Of a DNA stretch of 64,000 nucleotides, positions 45,935 through 60,100 are shown in pieces; within the stretch, counting starts at the first letter, position 1; each line of letters opens with the position of its first letter. The position numbers and the translations under genes were made by a program. The notes under the pieces are model-generated. The model had not been told where the DNA came from. It did not search any database and saw nothing but the letters and a program-made list of their open reading frames with translations. The stretch spans positions 33,007,668-33,071,667 of the forward strand of contig NC_092569.1 in assembly GCF_037975245.1 (NCBI RefSeq), written 5' to 3'. Source of the stretch: Apostichopus japonicus. Its lineage: Eukaryota; Echinodermata; Holothuroidea; Aspidochirotida; Stichopodidae.

Positions 45935-46462
45935 CTTAAACTGTACTAAATGATGGAACTGTACATTCTCTCTGTGACTTTCTACCGCACACTCCCCGCA
46001 GAAGATAGGTCTTGAGGTGCAGTCTTCACACATTACTGGTTCTGAAATTACAGTGTTGCAGGAATCACACATGTTGGAGCTTGGGGCAACTGACTCAATG
46101 AAAGCCTTGGTAAGCTTGGAACGAAGTGCCTGCCAAGCATTTGCAGCTTCTCTCTTCCTGTTTCTCCAGCCATCAGATGATTGTGATGATGATGCTGACA
46201 GAGAACGAATACTGAGTTCTCCTGTGAGAGGGCTTGGATCACCTTGATGGAGCTCCTCAGTAGCATGTGGATATGGGTATGTCTCCCCAGCAAATAAACT
46301 GCTCTCAGGGTATGTCCTAGTCAAAGGGCCACTCCTCTCCATCTGTTGACTACATCTTGTGTACTCAAATGGGGACCTCGTCTGGGTCAGGTCGTCGTTT
46401 ACCTTTGTATGGAAAAACTTTAATTTTTGTTTTTTCATTGGTGGCTTCGGAGGCATGATACT
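45935..46462 (-). CDS. Minus-strand exon with KDZ-associated-type cysteine cluster, partial gene
   Basis: The exon is bounded on the minus strand by acceptor CTTTTCACAG (ending 46463) and donor AAG|GTAAAA (45934). The ATG is at 46456, and 174 codons follow ending in phase 0. The N-terminal part is basic (PPKPPMKKQKLKFFHTK), then Ser-rich (SIRSLSASSSQSSDGW). A zinc-type cluster CDSC..CEDC..FCGEC....H..N..FHH follows at about residues 127-170. This Cys/His pattern resembles the CxC cluster preceding KDZ (Kyakuja-Dileera-Zisupton) transposases; a B-box zinc finger is the alternative. No transposase core exon was found, so the gene is partial or extends through unseen exons. Confidence 0.5.
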
Positions 46463-49400
46463 CTGTGAAAAGATGATAAGTATTTTTACATCTTTTTTTT
46501 ACAATCCTGTACATGTCTGGCAGTTGGTTTTACTTTTCTTTGGTTATATTGCCACATGCAAGCTTGAATGACTTATTGTAATTTGGCAAAAAACACAGGC
46601 ATTATTTTAGAGCTTTAGAGAGTCACTTCTAGGTTCAGAGGGATGCTGAGTAACCAACGTAACATTTTATCGAAGTGGTGAGTAAGCACGAATTTTCTAT
46701 ACAAATTTGATGTGAGAAAGCTTCTCCTCTGTTGCACAATATAACAGCTGTGAAAATATGTGATTCATTTAACTACAATGTTTCCTAGGTAAAGTTTCAA
46801 GATATAAAAGATATAATTTCTATGCATGATGCAATGGTTATGTACATTAATTAGCGATTTGTCAAATCTTCCCTTGAGGTATCATGTTTACAATGTTTTC
46901 ACAATTTAACCACTGTTGACCCAAATGATCTCTGATCTTCACTACAGCTCACAAAAATAATAGGCGTCTGGTACTCAATTGGGTGGTACACTTCATATCG
47001 CATATGTGATTTCTCCAAGCTTCACTTCTTGTCAGATGCTAATAGAACTTGACTACCTGAAATTGATGCCATCTGCCCTTTAACTAATTAAACTAAAAAC
47101 ATAGATTTCAACAGTTTAATCCTATATAGTGGTATGTGGAACATGATCTGCCCTGCTCTGTGCCTATAAATTCCTGGGCAATATCCTTGCAATATCCACA
47201 CTGGTGAGCTGTCTCTGAATAGTCTTGAGTTGTGAAACCACGTGATACATTTGTCTTGTTTATCAAACTGGATGGATAAAAGATCCATGGTGCAAATAAA
47301 TGCACATCAGTTATCAAATAAAATTTATTCAACAATTTAGAAAGTGTAATATTTTATAAAAAGAGAGATTTTAGTGTGGAAATGATCTAAAATAGATATT
47401 CAAATGATGTCCTTTGTGAAATCCATACGTAATGATGTATGCAGGCAGGTTTCTACAGCAGACAACATGCTGTTCCCTAGCAATTATGAACATCTAGCCT
47501 AATATACTACCTAAACTATTGTTGAATATTATAAGACTACTCAGGTGTCTTCCATTGGTGGAAAGCTATACATTGTCCAACTAAGTACTGCTAGCTAGGA
47601 TGCCATGACAAACATGGAACAGTGAGATTTTTCAGATAGTGGTAATAGAAGAGCATTGACCTAAGCCTAATATCATACAGCAGCAGGGAACAAACTGTTT
47701 ATGAAATGAAGATGGCACTATAGTTGTACATGGACCAATGTGACGTTGAAATGTCATTTCTTACCCTTCTTGTGGGTCTATACTGTACTGAAGTACATTA
47801 CAATTACTGCACCGTCGGATATTGGGAAATAACAACTGTGCCGCCATGGGATATGTCACATGACTCTCCATGCAGGGTATGTGCACACCCACTGGCTAAC
47901 AGATTTGGTTTTTCAACTGTCTGGTTACCAGCAACTACATGTAATCACCAAATGTGATAATCACACATACTGTAAACAAATTAGCAGTGACATTCATTTA
48001 GTTGCATACAGATTGAGAAGCTGAAGAATTATCACCCCTTTGAAAACTAGCTATAGCAGACATTTCTTAAGGGGCAAATTTCATCTTCCAATGCACAGAA
48101 GACCTATCTTAGACTTAGCAAGTTAGACTAAATAATATTAGACTAGATAATATACAAAGAATTAAACACCGTACACAGCAATACTTGTGTTGAAAACTGC
48201 ACCACCTTGACTGAATTATTGGCATTTGCAAAAAAAGAAAACAGCGCTATGTAGGACACACCTTTAATGTCTTTGACAGGCTTTCAGTTAGGTTTATCAC
48301 AAATAGTGGCCATTTTTGTTTCCTAGCATTATACAATTTCCAGGGTAGCTGTTAATATATTTATGCCTATGCGAGAAGGAGAAAAGCTCCTCGTCAATCT
48401 AGCACCAAACTCAAAAGAAAAAAATCCTATTTCCTCTGCCGTAATTGCATTCAATTTTACCCCTTCAAATTACGTACGAGTGTTCCATAGGTTTTTCTCA
48501 TGCATTTAGTATATATAGTTTACAGCTCAGCTCAAACCAAAAGGTTATACTTTGCAGTGACAAGGTATTAACGATTGCATCAAGTACCTGTTCTTTCCGA
48601 GACTTAAGGGCAAGGACCGACAATTTGGTGCTACATTGCTTAAAAGTGATTCGCCTTCTCGTACATAGGCCTGTCTGTCAGTTTAGTGACCGTTTAGGCC
48701 TAACATAAATGTCACAAAAATACCTATGGTTTCTCCAACTACACACGCCTTTATGAATTAGGGTCAAAAGGGGTACTTACCACTTAGAAAAGTGCATGCC
48801 TTTCCGCCGTTTTAGCACCATGGCGGTAAAGCACTTTTCTATGATAGCGGTAATACTAAGAGTAGGCCTACATAACTGTGGGTATGGGTAACGTTAGTAT
48901 GTAGGCTAGGAATAACAAGGAATGGATTGTTAGGATGGGGTAAAGATGGGCTAGGGAACAAGAAATTCCCAGAATTATGTCCCCAAATAGGTCATCTAGA
49001 ATCTGTCAATTTTTATTTTAATTCAATTACTTCAACCAACCATTGAACATTTGAAGACGGTGTACCTCTCCTTCCATGCGATTTAAAGTAGGTTTCACCG
49101 GAAACACCGCCTTCTTCAAGTTCGATCATGCTGGAAAGTCAGCAGCTAGCACCATTAGCAAAAGTCGAAGGACTGCAGTACCACACCAAGACCAAGGTAC
49201 ATTCCTGTACACCAGGGTAAAGTACTTTCTAAAATGTACGTTTCCGCCCTAGGTAGTGCCATGGTGGAAATGCTCGAATCCTATGGCGGAAATGTATGGC
49301 GGCATGTACCTAGGCTATGGCGGAATAGCACTAGATCAAGATTCGGGTTAAATACTTCTAAAGTTTACTTTTGTTATGGTAAAGGTACCTGGCATAGAGG

Positions 49401-49849
49401 CTGTACGACTTTAATAACCTAGTGTAACTTGTGTTAAATTCTGGCCATCAAACACTCCAGCATTTGCAAAAACAAACGGGTATACTGTACTAGCCTAGTA
49501 GTAGTAGTACCTGCCGAGTCATTATGCTGGTAAACTATTGTATTACTGTTACTAGGCTAGGCCTAATTTAGAAGTGAATCTGTTTTGTATCTATTTGAGA
49601 CTTGCACACACTCACCAGTCCGTGAAGAAGGTTTCAATTAAATGGATTTACCAAAACGATTGGAGAAAAGTTAAGATACCTTCTGAATCTCGTATGCAGT
49701 TTAAAATAACCGCTGCCGCAGTGTGTCGGCTACGTGTTGTGCCAGCGCCGACAATGCACTCCGTAGTCCGAACGGCTAGGGAGTAGTCTTCGTTACCCAG
49801 CCGCCGCGCATTTTCAGCTTTCGGGCTCGTAGTTCAACGTGTAACAGCT
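46463..49849. other. Intergenic region, possibly upstream of the minus-strand gene
   Basis: No supported exon. Several ATGGCGG/GGCGGTAA words cluster at about 48820-49325, suggesting a local repeat. A GC-richer stretch at about 49720-49830 stands out from the AT-rich surroundings and could be a promoter; both are weak observations. Confidence 0.35.
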
Positions 49850-50672
49850 TTGCAGTAGTTACTGTGCCACCTGTAACACATGTTACCGTGTTACGAACAC
49901 AGCACAGTAGTTACTGATGCACGGTGGTGGAACATGAACAGTAGTTACTGTACTAGCTATGAGTATCGGGTGAATCACAACATAGGTGATATACCTATAC
50001 TAGGTTATATGAGGAAGGGGGTATGCAAATGAGTGAACACAAGAAGTATAAACTCCGATTTCTTGGCACAGATAATAACGTCTGGCAATATGCCTTTTTA
50101 TCATTGTAGTAAAGAATCCAGCCACGATTCGTCATGATTCAAGATGTATTTCCTTGTGATGTCATCATATTGAACACGTGGAACAGTGCTACGTGGCTCA
50201 AACACATGATATCATACGGTTTATACGTCCATCAGATTCCATTAAGTATCGTGAGTTGCCAGCCACGTTGTTTATCATATAGCAGCTTGTACATACCAGC
50301 AAGGAAAATTAAAGGCATTACCTTGTAAATGATCGGTAACGTTAAAGCAGTTAAGGTACTTCGAAATCATAATAAATATTATGGTGTACATCAATTTACG
50401 TATGAAATGGGTAGTTCCTGGTTATGATCATTTAAAGTGAATTACATTATTTCAACAGTTCACAGCATGAGTGAGATTGTAACAAATAATTTAATAATAT
50501 GTATAAAAACCCACCGATGCTCATAACTAGCACAGTAAGTACTGGTGCCACCTGTAACACATGTTACCGTGTTACGAACACAAAGTAAATATTAATGATG
50601 CACGGTTGTGGGACATGAAAAGTAGTAACATGTGTTACAAGTGGCACCAGTAGTTACTGTGCTAGATATGTG
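49850..50672. repeat. Palindromic repeat pair containing CACCTGTAACACATGTTAC
   Basis: A word CACCTGTAACACATGTTAC followed by CGTGTTACGAACACA occurs at about 49870 and 50550 in direct orientation. The second copy lies in a hairpin: ACTAGCACAGTAAGTACTGG at 50526 is the imperfect reverse complement of the stretch ending at 50665, and the arms continue through GTAACACATGTTAC. Flanks of the first copy (TAGCTATGAGTATCGGG, about 49955) also match the reverse complement of the second copy's left flank. These look like nested copies of a small inverted-repeat transposon. Confidence 0.7.
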
Positions 50673-51081
50673 TTTGAAGTAAAGTAGGTACTGTACCGTG
50701 TGATTCCAGTTCACAACTCTCTTTAAAAACAACCATTCTTATCCTTTCCTTGTGGTAAAATCAAGAGTTCTTAAATTCTAACTAACGATTCGAGATAAAA
50801 GAGCTTATAAGTAAAATATAGCACATAATTACCCTGTAATGATAATGACACATACTTAATATACAGATGCCGATATGGGACACACTCGATTGCATAACAT
50901 AAATTATGGATCTCAAATGTGACCAACTGATAAATTACGTGGTGTAAATGGACATCCGTACGTATGCAGGTCCCTCTTTGTGTAACGATTTTACGTTCAT
51001 TACTTCTGTCACTGTCTCAGAAGGTCAGCAAGTATCTCCTTTATTTCGTGCACCCTTTTTTCTATGTTTCATTTTGGATCA
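50673..51081. other. Upstream region of FReD gene 3
   Basis: No exon or strong promoter motif identified. Confidence 0.35.
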
Positions 51082-51153
51082 ATGGCAGAACTTCGAAGCA
51101 AATGTATTTTCGTCTTTGCGGTGTTGCTGCTTTTAAACTCAAGTGGTTTTCGG
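51082..51153 (+). CDS. FReD gene 3 exon 1: signal peptide
   Basis: 24 codons from ATG to CGG|GTAAGT (phase 0). MAELRSK is followed by the hydrophobic core CIFVFAVLLLL and NSSG, a classic signal peptide. The exon structure parallels gene 1 exon 1. Confidence 0.8.
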
Positions 51154-54100
51154 GTAAGTCTCTAAAATATTAATAAAATGAAATTAATTTCTTCAAAGTA
51201 AAATTGAATTAATATGGTTTACTTGTATAACTTTTGTTCACTGATTGACAATTTGGAACCAAGTATTTCATTAACTTCATATTAACAAGTTCCTGTACTT
51301 TTTTGTCTACATATAAAATATAACAACGGTCTACCTGCGCTGACTTGTTACCTCGAGTCTTTGTAGAAATATTACGATTGGTGAGCTATCCGCTCTATTC
51401 AACTGTAACTTTTTGGAAATTTTGATGTTTTTTTTTTTAAATGTTGTGCGTTATCCAGCATTATTCTGAACACAATTATCTCTCTTTATTACTTTATTCC
51501 ATTTATGATCTTGCCCTTATATTTTTCTGCTGATAGCCCCACTATTCGTACTGTTCATTCTGTATCATTTGTTGATATCCAATTATGAATTACATCATTT
51601 GATTTTTGAGAATCAAACAAAAACGTAAAAAGAAAATCTACAACAGAATTTTACTATGCAGAACATCTATCTTTTACATGTCTTTTTAGATTCTAAACTA
51701 TTTAAAATCAACACGAATATGTTTGGAGGAGAACTCTGAAACATACAAAAACATATAAATATTGAAATGTCTCAATGTTATTACTTAAATATATCTCAAA
51801 TTCACACAATTCTGTTTTTAATACAAGTTTCTCGTACATATTGAGTGCAAAGCCTAAACGGTGTTGTTACGAGATCATAAGGGTTTAATACCCCTACTTT
51901 TGATTAAGTATCCATTAACCGATGCTAATAAAAATAACGTTATGATTAACTTATGAACTAATCATTTGTTTATCAAAGAAAATATCGGAAGAAATTTAAA
52001 ATGCAAATGCAAAAAGTAACAATTTCAAGAAACAACTTGAGAAGTTATTCCTTCACGATGACAATTCCTTCCTTTAATTCATAAAATAATTCCATATTTT
52101 CCGAATACAAAATTTACCTCTCCGTCAAAATGACTGTCCAACTTGTATTCTAAAGTAAATAAAGTTCAGCTTTTGATTTTCTAAAAGAACAATATCCATA
52201 CGGAAATGATAATTAAGCCAAGTTGAATAAGTTTAATATCTAACTTGCTATATTTATTACGCTATACTGATATGATCAATCTGTTGGATTTAGTATTCAA
52301 AAAATATTTCCTAATACACAGAAGTTTAATTTTGTCAAAAATACAGTATTGATAGGTTCTTAGTGTAAACAAAAAGAGCAGCTTTACGCAGTATAGCTGA
52401 AATGTTTTTTTTTTTTTTTTTTCAAAACGAGCTTAGAAAACCTCAGTATTGTAACAGTTAACATTAGAGCAATCAAAGCACTTTTAAATTGGCTTTTCAC
52501 AAAATTGTAAATATACTTAGTATTACAATATATAACTGATAACAACTTGGAAATTTGCTCGCTGGGCAGGTGTTTGTAAAACATTACACAATAAACGCAT
52601 TCATGTAAAACACTCTTCAATACAGACAAGAACGTACAAATATATATTGATCAGTTTATCATGTAAATACCTCAGAGGAAATATAATGTATCTTAAAATG
52701 ATCAACAACTATTTTCCAAACATCCCCAAAACACCTTATATTTGATACAAGTAATTTGGCAACCAATATTTAAAATCCAAGTATCAACGTTTTATAACAG
52801 AATTATACTGAAAAATCGTCTGCATTAGTGTTATGTACAATCTTAATAATTCTGTATTTTATCTTGAAACATTCTTTTTCATGACAAAGTAATATCAATC
52901 TTAATGTTCCTTCTTAAAATGTATCACCCTCTTAATTTCAATCGTTCCCTTTACTATTTAGCGTGTTAAGGTAGCACTGTTTGTTCTCCAACGTTTTGTT
53001 TTCCCTCTGGCGGTCATCGCGTCGTATTACACATGCATCTGTTATAAATGTAGTTGATTCGGTCATGTGCGTTAATCTTAGGAATGATTTTTAACGCATG
53101 TCAATATAATAATATAATAATAATCATCTGCTAAATGTAAATATTTAAATAGTCGACATATTTGTAAGAATTTTGCACGAAACGCTGCTTTAAGAATAAA
53201 AATAAAGTACGACAATTATAAACAAAATGTTATGAAAAGTTATAGGAAAAAAAGTTTTATAAAAAAAAATCAATGTGAAAAGTTGTTACTTTTTGAAATT
53301 TTGCCTTTAGCATCAGAAAGAGCGTCTACTAACCGACAATAACAAACAAATTCATGCTAAGAAAAGGAAAATTGTACCAAACCAATATCAAGAAAAAGGG
53401 AAACAGTAAAAGAGACTTGTTTATTAGCATTACTCAATCATCTCAGACAAAAACCAAAATAAATGCATACAGCTTTCCGCTGTGCGTTTCCTTTGTAAAG
53501 TTCTTGATTCTGTTTTGAACAGAACAAAAATGTAGAAATGTTATAAATTATGATTTAGAGCCTTCTTCCTCGGCAAGACAGGCTTGTAGCCATCATTTCC
53601 TCGTTTCTTCCTTGCAAAGTCTGTAATTAAAAATATTGAAAATGTTACCATACAACACGTGATCACGTAGACGAGAACCTTTATTTCAAACCGTGTTGTT
53701 TTTAGTGAGTCTAGACGAGGTTTATTGCCAAGAATTTTCAAAATGGATTTAATTTTATAGAAACTCTAATATTTTTTTACAAGAAGCCTAAACGTTCTTG
53801 TAACGAGAGCATATTTGTTCGAAGCCCTACATATGATCAATTATCCATTAACCTATGCTAAAAAAATAACTTTATGATTATCTTGTAAACTTATCATTTG
53901 TTTATCAAAAAAAAAAATATCGTGTGAAGTTTAAATCGCAAATTTATAAAACAAGTAACAATTTCAAGAAACAACTTGCGAAGTTATTACCTTCACGATG
54001 CCAATTTGTTCTGTCAATTCATATTTTCCGAATACAAAATTGACCTCTCCGTCAAAATGACAGCCCAACTAGTACAAAAAATAGATAAAGTTCTCCTATG

Positions 54101-57100
54101 ATTTTTTATAAGAACAAATATCCATACGGAAATGATAAATACACTTTTGAATAAGTTTAATATCCAAATTGCTATATTTACAACGCTATACTGATATGAT
54201 CAATAAGTTGGATTTAATATTCGAATGAAGCATTATTCCTAATCCAAAGACATTTGATATGTCAACATAAAGTATTGATAGGTTTTTCGTGTACATTAAA
54301 ATGGCGCAATTTAGCTGAATATTTTTATTCAAGCCGAGCTAAGAAAACCTCAGTATTGTAACAGTTTATGTGTGAAATATTTAACAATCAATGTTGAACT
54401 ACAAAAACAGTTATGAATCGATTGACCATTAGAAGCATTCCAAGCACTTTTAAATTCTCGTTCACAAAAGTGTTAATATGTTAAGTATTACAAAATAAAC
54501 CTGACAACAACTTGGAAATTTGCTCGCTGGGCAGGTATCTGTAAAACATAACACAATAAACGCTTTAATGTAAGACACTCTTCAATACAGGAACGTACGT
54601 ACGCATATCTATTGATCAGTACGTCATGCAAATACACAACAGGAAACAGAATGTATCTTAAAATGATCAACAATTATTTGCCAAATATCCCCTAACACCT
54701 TATACAGGTAATTTGGCAACCGATATTTGTAAGCCAAGTAACCCTTTTTTGTACTAGCTCAATACTGAAACATCGTCTCTAATAGTTTCATGTACAAAAA
54801 TTTTTCGTGTTAAGGTAACACTGATTGTTCTCCAATGTCTTGTTTCCCTTTGGCGGTCATTGGGGTATTACTCATGCATCTGTTAATAATATGTTCGATT
54901 CGGTCATGAGCGTTTATCATAGGGATAATTTTGACCCTATCAATGTAATAATCATCAACTAAATAAAGTTATTCTAATAGCCAACATGTTTGTAACAAGT
55001 TTACACGAAACGCCGCTTTAAAACTAAAACTAAAGTACGAAAATTATGACATCAATGTTATGAAAAGTGATAAGAAATTGAGAATAAAGTATAATACAAA
55101 AAAGTCACTATGAAACGTTGTTAGTTTTGAAATTTTGCCTATAACATCAGGAAGATCATCGACTAACTTACAATAATAAAAAAAAAATCATTCCAAGATT
55201 TTCTTTTTTAAATTGTACCAAACCAATGTCATAAAAAAAATGAGAATAGTAAACAGACTTGTTTATTAACATTACTCAATCATCCCAGACAAAACAATAA
55301 ATAAATGCGTATGCCTTCTCGCTGTGCGTTTCCGTTGTAAATTTCCTGATTCTGTTTTTTAAAAGAACAAAAACTGTAGAAAGGTTATAATTTATGATTC
55401 AGAGCTTTTTTGTCACGTTGTCGACAAGAGAGGCTTATATCCATCATTTCCTCGTTTAATCCTTGCAAAGTCTATAATTTAAGAATATTGAAAATGTTAC
55501 CATACAACACGTGATCACGTAGACAAGAACGGCTATTTTTCAAAATCCTGTTGTTTTGAGGGAATCTAGATGATGTTGATTGTGAAGAATTTTCAAAATG
55601 GATATAACTTTACAGAAACTCTATTAATTGTTTTACGAGAAGTCATATATGAAATGTGATGTGTCTGTTACCTATCATTTATTTCAAATTTAACATATAT
55701 CGTTTATTTACACACTTAGATTTAATCATAACTACTTTGACAAAAATATCTTTTTGAAGAAGAATTTGTGCACGACTGATGTATCATTAGCTTCTTTCTC
55801 CCGACATACTTAATTAACGAATTTTCGGATAATGTCAGCACATGTATAAACCATGTAAGAGTTGTCCTGAACCAACGCACATATAAAATAATAACTAATT
55901 CAAATATGTTATATTCAATAGGATAAATGTGATGTTTAACTTTTATTCAATATATCTGAATCATTTCCTCCTTCAACGTAGTATCTTATTTTCTTTCATG
56001 AAAGCTTTGCGTACAGGCGTCAAATGACAATTCCTTTTAAATCGAGAGAAAAAAATATGTGTCGTTATGATATTATGTGTTATCCTTGATTTAGGATACT
56101 TCAGAGAATTACGCCAAGCAAAGGTCAAAACAAAATATTCATGCACGTTTTCTTATACACAAGGATGCGTTTTCATGGGAGCTGGGTTCATGTGGATGTT
56201 CTGGGGCGTTCGAAAATTGTTTTCTGTCTTAATGTAGATACAGTAAACGTAAAGTTGCGGAAAGAGTATCCGCTTTTGCTGATGTTCACACAGGGTAATC
56301 AAAACAGTTTTCGTTATGGATACGCTAACTTGTATTTTGCTATACATGAGGTTATTTTGATTGGGCGTGATTCTTCAATTTTAGCATTTCTCGTAAAAAG
56401 TTCGCAATCATTCCATCACATGTCTTGTAAATATTTTCATCCTTTTTGTTTGTTTAGATAATTAACTTTAGATAAGTTGAAAAACAATAATCAGGAAGTT
56501 CCCATTAAGTGTTTGGCTTTGCCCAAATATTTTCTAAGGCGATCTTAAACTTGTTTTTTTCTTATTTACAAAAATATAAATTGTGACTTTAACCATGTTT
56601 TTGTAGCTAACAAATAACTTTGCATAATGTAAACACATCAAAAGCTTTAATTATTGCATACGTTCTGAGTGCAATATTTCCAAATAGATCGACATATTTT
56701 CTATGATAAAGCAAAAAGTTGTAACAACAAATGTCGTAAAACGTAAACGTGTTTTGTGATGTTGAAAAAAAAAAGATCTATTGTGTTGTTGTACTTTTCT
56801 AAGTCAATTAAGTGGCTTGCACGTATCGCAACAAACAATATTCTTCTTCAAAACCGATGAATTTTTAATTTTTATACGTTTTTGTTGCTCTTTTTTTGGA
56901 CATATTTTCAAAACTTGGCTAATTTCAAATTTTTGAGGCTAAATTGCACGTTGTCCCAGTGTATAAGTACCTCATTAGTATAATATATCCAGTTTCCCGC
57001 TATAGATAATTGTACTTAGCTTACTGTACGAACACCACTAGGAGATCAAAGTTTTCGGATCATGAATTTTCTTCATTTCTTTTCAAAAAGAACAGAATAA

Positions 57101-60100
57101 ATTGTCTCATTGTGAAAAAAAATAATGAGAATAAGACGTATTCGAAGACATGCAAACATACATATAATCATATTTTCAAACATTAAAGTTATTCAATAAA
57201 AAATACTTTTTAATAATAATTATAAGCAGTAAAATCAATGTTAAATAAATATTAAGATTTTGAAACATTATATTACGGCTTAAATTTTTGGCCATTCTTA
57301 TCACCTTTTTCTATTAAAATTTACAAGTTGGAAATTGTTCATTTATTTGAATAAAAAGAGAAATCAAATTTATTTTAATGAGCTATAAGATTTTGTTCTA
57401 TATATTTAAACTTAAAATGATAGAATCTGTTAAAGTAAAGGTGTTATAGATATGCATATGTCCCGTATTTTGTGATACATTGACCTTCGTACAACATTCT
57501 TAACTCGATATAGAATGTACTTTACTTAATCGTACATCCCCTTTAATTTTGTGTTACTTCAGATATCGTCAAGCACAAGAGTCAACGATTCAAGTAAGTT
57601 TTTGTTCTGTAAGGGTAATGATTAATATAAACTTACGAGAAATAAACAATTAGCAGACATTGGTTATATAACAAATAGTTAGGAAAAAAGTTTAATTTAG
57701 AAAGAATCTAGATGTATTCATATGTGGTACTTTCATCTATTTTAATTTATAAGATAAATAATGACTTACAATTCCCAACAATTTCCTTGTATTGTGTACT
57801 GAAGTAGTTTTAGCGCTGATTGGGGTAAATTGTAGATTCTCATCGATAATAAAACTGAAAGAAATACAAGTCATTAGTCAATATATATTTACAGGATAAA
57901 GGAAGTTCCGATTATATTTATTCATACTTGTCAGTAATTTGTGCAAAGTAGGTTGGCCTGATGTTTCAATCCTAGCAGGATCTATTTCAGAGGCTAAATG
58001 GCAAATAACAGTAACAGTAGGGACAAAACACGCACTTTGTTTAGACTTTGTATACTGTAGGCTCGTTCAATAATTTGACACTTTCAAATTTCAGGTCGGT
58101 GCTGATGAACGTTAGATTGTTGTAAGGTGGAAATCGGTCCAAATCATACCCAATGATGAGGAAAGCTATTACTAATCATGCTTGCTTCTGTGACCATGTT
58201 GCCACAGAGTCACAGTAGTTTTTTGCGTTAGATTTTCATTTCAAATAAAATAAACTTGCTTAAATTAGCCCCCATGAATATTAACCGAAAATGATTGGAT
58301 ACATTTTCTTATGGTTCATAGAAGTTACCACGTCATGTTTACTGTGTAGTTTAGACAAAACTAATGCAATGTAGCCATATATCACATTTCTCTTGAAATA
58401 ATTCTTTACATATGGCACTGTATCTGCAACAGTTTTACGATTTGTTCTCATCTTCTTCCCCACATTATCTTGGTGCTAGACTTGCAGTATTTTCTATTCC
58501 AAACTCCGGAGTATCCAAGGGATTGTCATGAAGTACTTAACCAATGTTCTTCTACCAACGCCAAATCCGGTGTATACCTGATTAAACCTAACCAGTATCC
58601 GGAACCATTTCAGACATATTGTGATCATAACACTACATCTGGAGGTTGGACAGTAAGTAATATATTTTAAGACGTAAACACTTACAATCACAGACGTTAA
58701 TCTCCAAGACACACTTTGAAGGACACATTAGAATTTTCAGTTCATTTTTGTTTTACAGTGTGTTGGATTATGTACCTTGTACGATGTATGAATATTTGAA
58801 GGCTAATATTGGAAACAAAAGTACCCAGAATAATTACATTGAATTTTAATACAATTGTAAAATTTATATTTTCTCTGCACACCTAGGTAGTGATCTAGAT
58901 ATGTATTAGGATAAGATATAACGCAACATTACAAATGTGTTCTGCAAAGAGAGCCGCAAATTTTGGCTATAAGGTTTAGATCATATGATATTGAAATTAT
59001 CTGTAGTTGTCTACCTATCTTTTGAATTCTTCAGGTCATACAAAGACGTGTTGATGGCTCCATCGGTTTTAATCGAACCTGGGACGAATATAAAAGCGGA
59101 ATTGGTTTCTTAGGCAGTGAATTTCTGATTGGTAATGAAAAGTTAGCTCACTTGATAAACCAAAAGAGATACCAGCTGCGCATCGAGCTAGAGAATTATG
59201 CAGGCCAGTCATATTCCTTGACATACGACAACTTTCGCATTGCCGATGAATGGGGGAATTATTCTATAACAAGTCTTGGTGTTGTCGAAGGAATAACAGG
59301 TTAGACTTTTTTTAAATTATGTTCTCCATATCTTTGTACTCAACACGGAAATTGAAGAATGCTTAAAGAAATGATTATCATACACAACTATATTTATTGA
59401 TTCCTATAAACGAATACTTGAAAATGTAATATTATTTTGTATGTGTGACATAAATGAGTATAAGTTGAATGAGCTTGAACATTAAAAAATCCGGCTTACA
59501 TTTGATCCTATGTTAACAATCAGCAAATGTTCCGAGCGGCCAGCGCATAACAATGGTAACACGAGTCGCTAATAACGTAATTTAATATCAGTGAGTTAAC
59601 ACTTCAAGCTATGAATAACTTGTTTTGGTTTTAATTTTCCCAGATTTACCCATTACCTGGTGCTCATCCAACAAGGATAATTATGACAATACATGTGAAA
59701 GGACTTGTGAGAATCCGAATGATTGTGTCATACCGGATCCAGCGGATCCAGAGAGATGTCTTTGTCCAGAAAACCACATGATTCTTGGAGATAGCTGTAT
59801 ACCTCAGGAGCAATGTGGCTGTTACGTTCAAGGGGAAGGCGTCGTATTAGCAGTAAGTTTATATGATGCCGTTCACAACTCTTAATATATAACATGAAAA
59901 GTACAATATAACTTAAAATCTTGGATTTCAATTGATTGACCTTACTCTTTATTATATCTGTTATTAATTCTCATTATTATTGATGATATTGATTGTCCCC
60001 CTATTTCGGTTTTACATGTTCTTGCAAAAGTCCTCTTATTGAGACCTAGCAAAATAAGGCATCCAAAGGAACTACACCCTGAATAATGAACTTTACCTAA

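Noticed and set aside
56141-56461. 106-codon frame in gene 3 intron 1
   Set aside because: No domain or signal peptide and no phase-compatible splice sites; likely chance.
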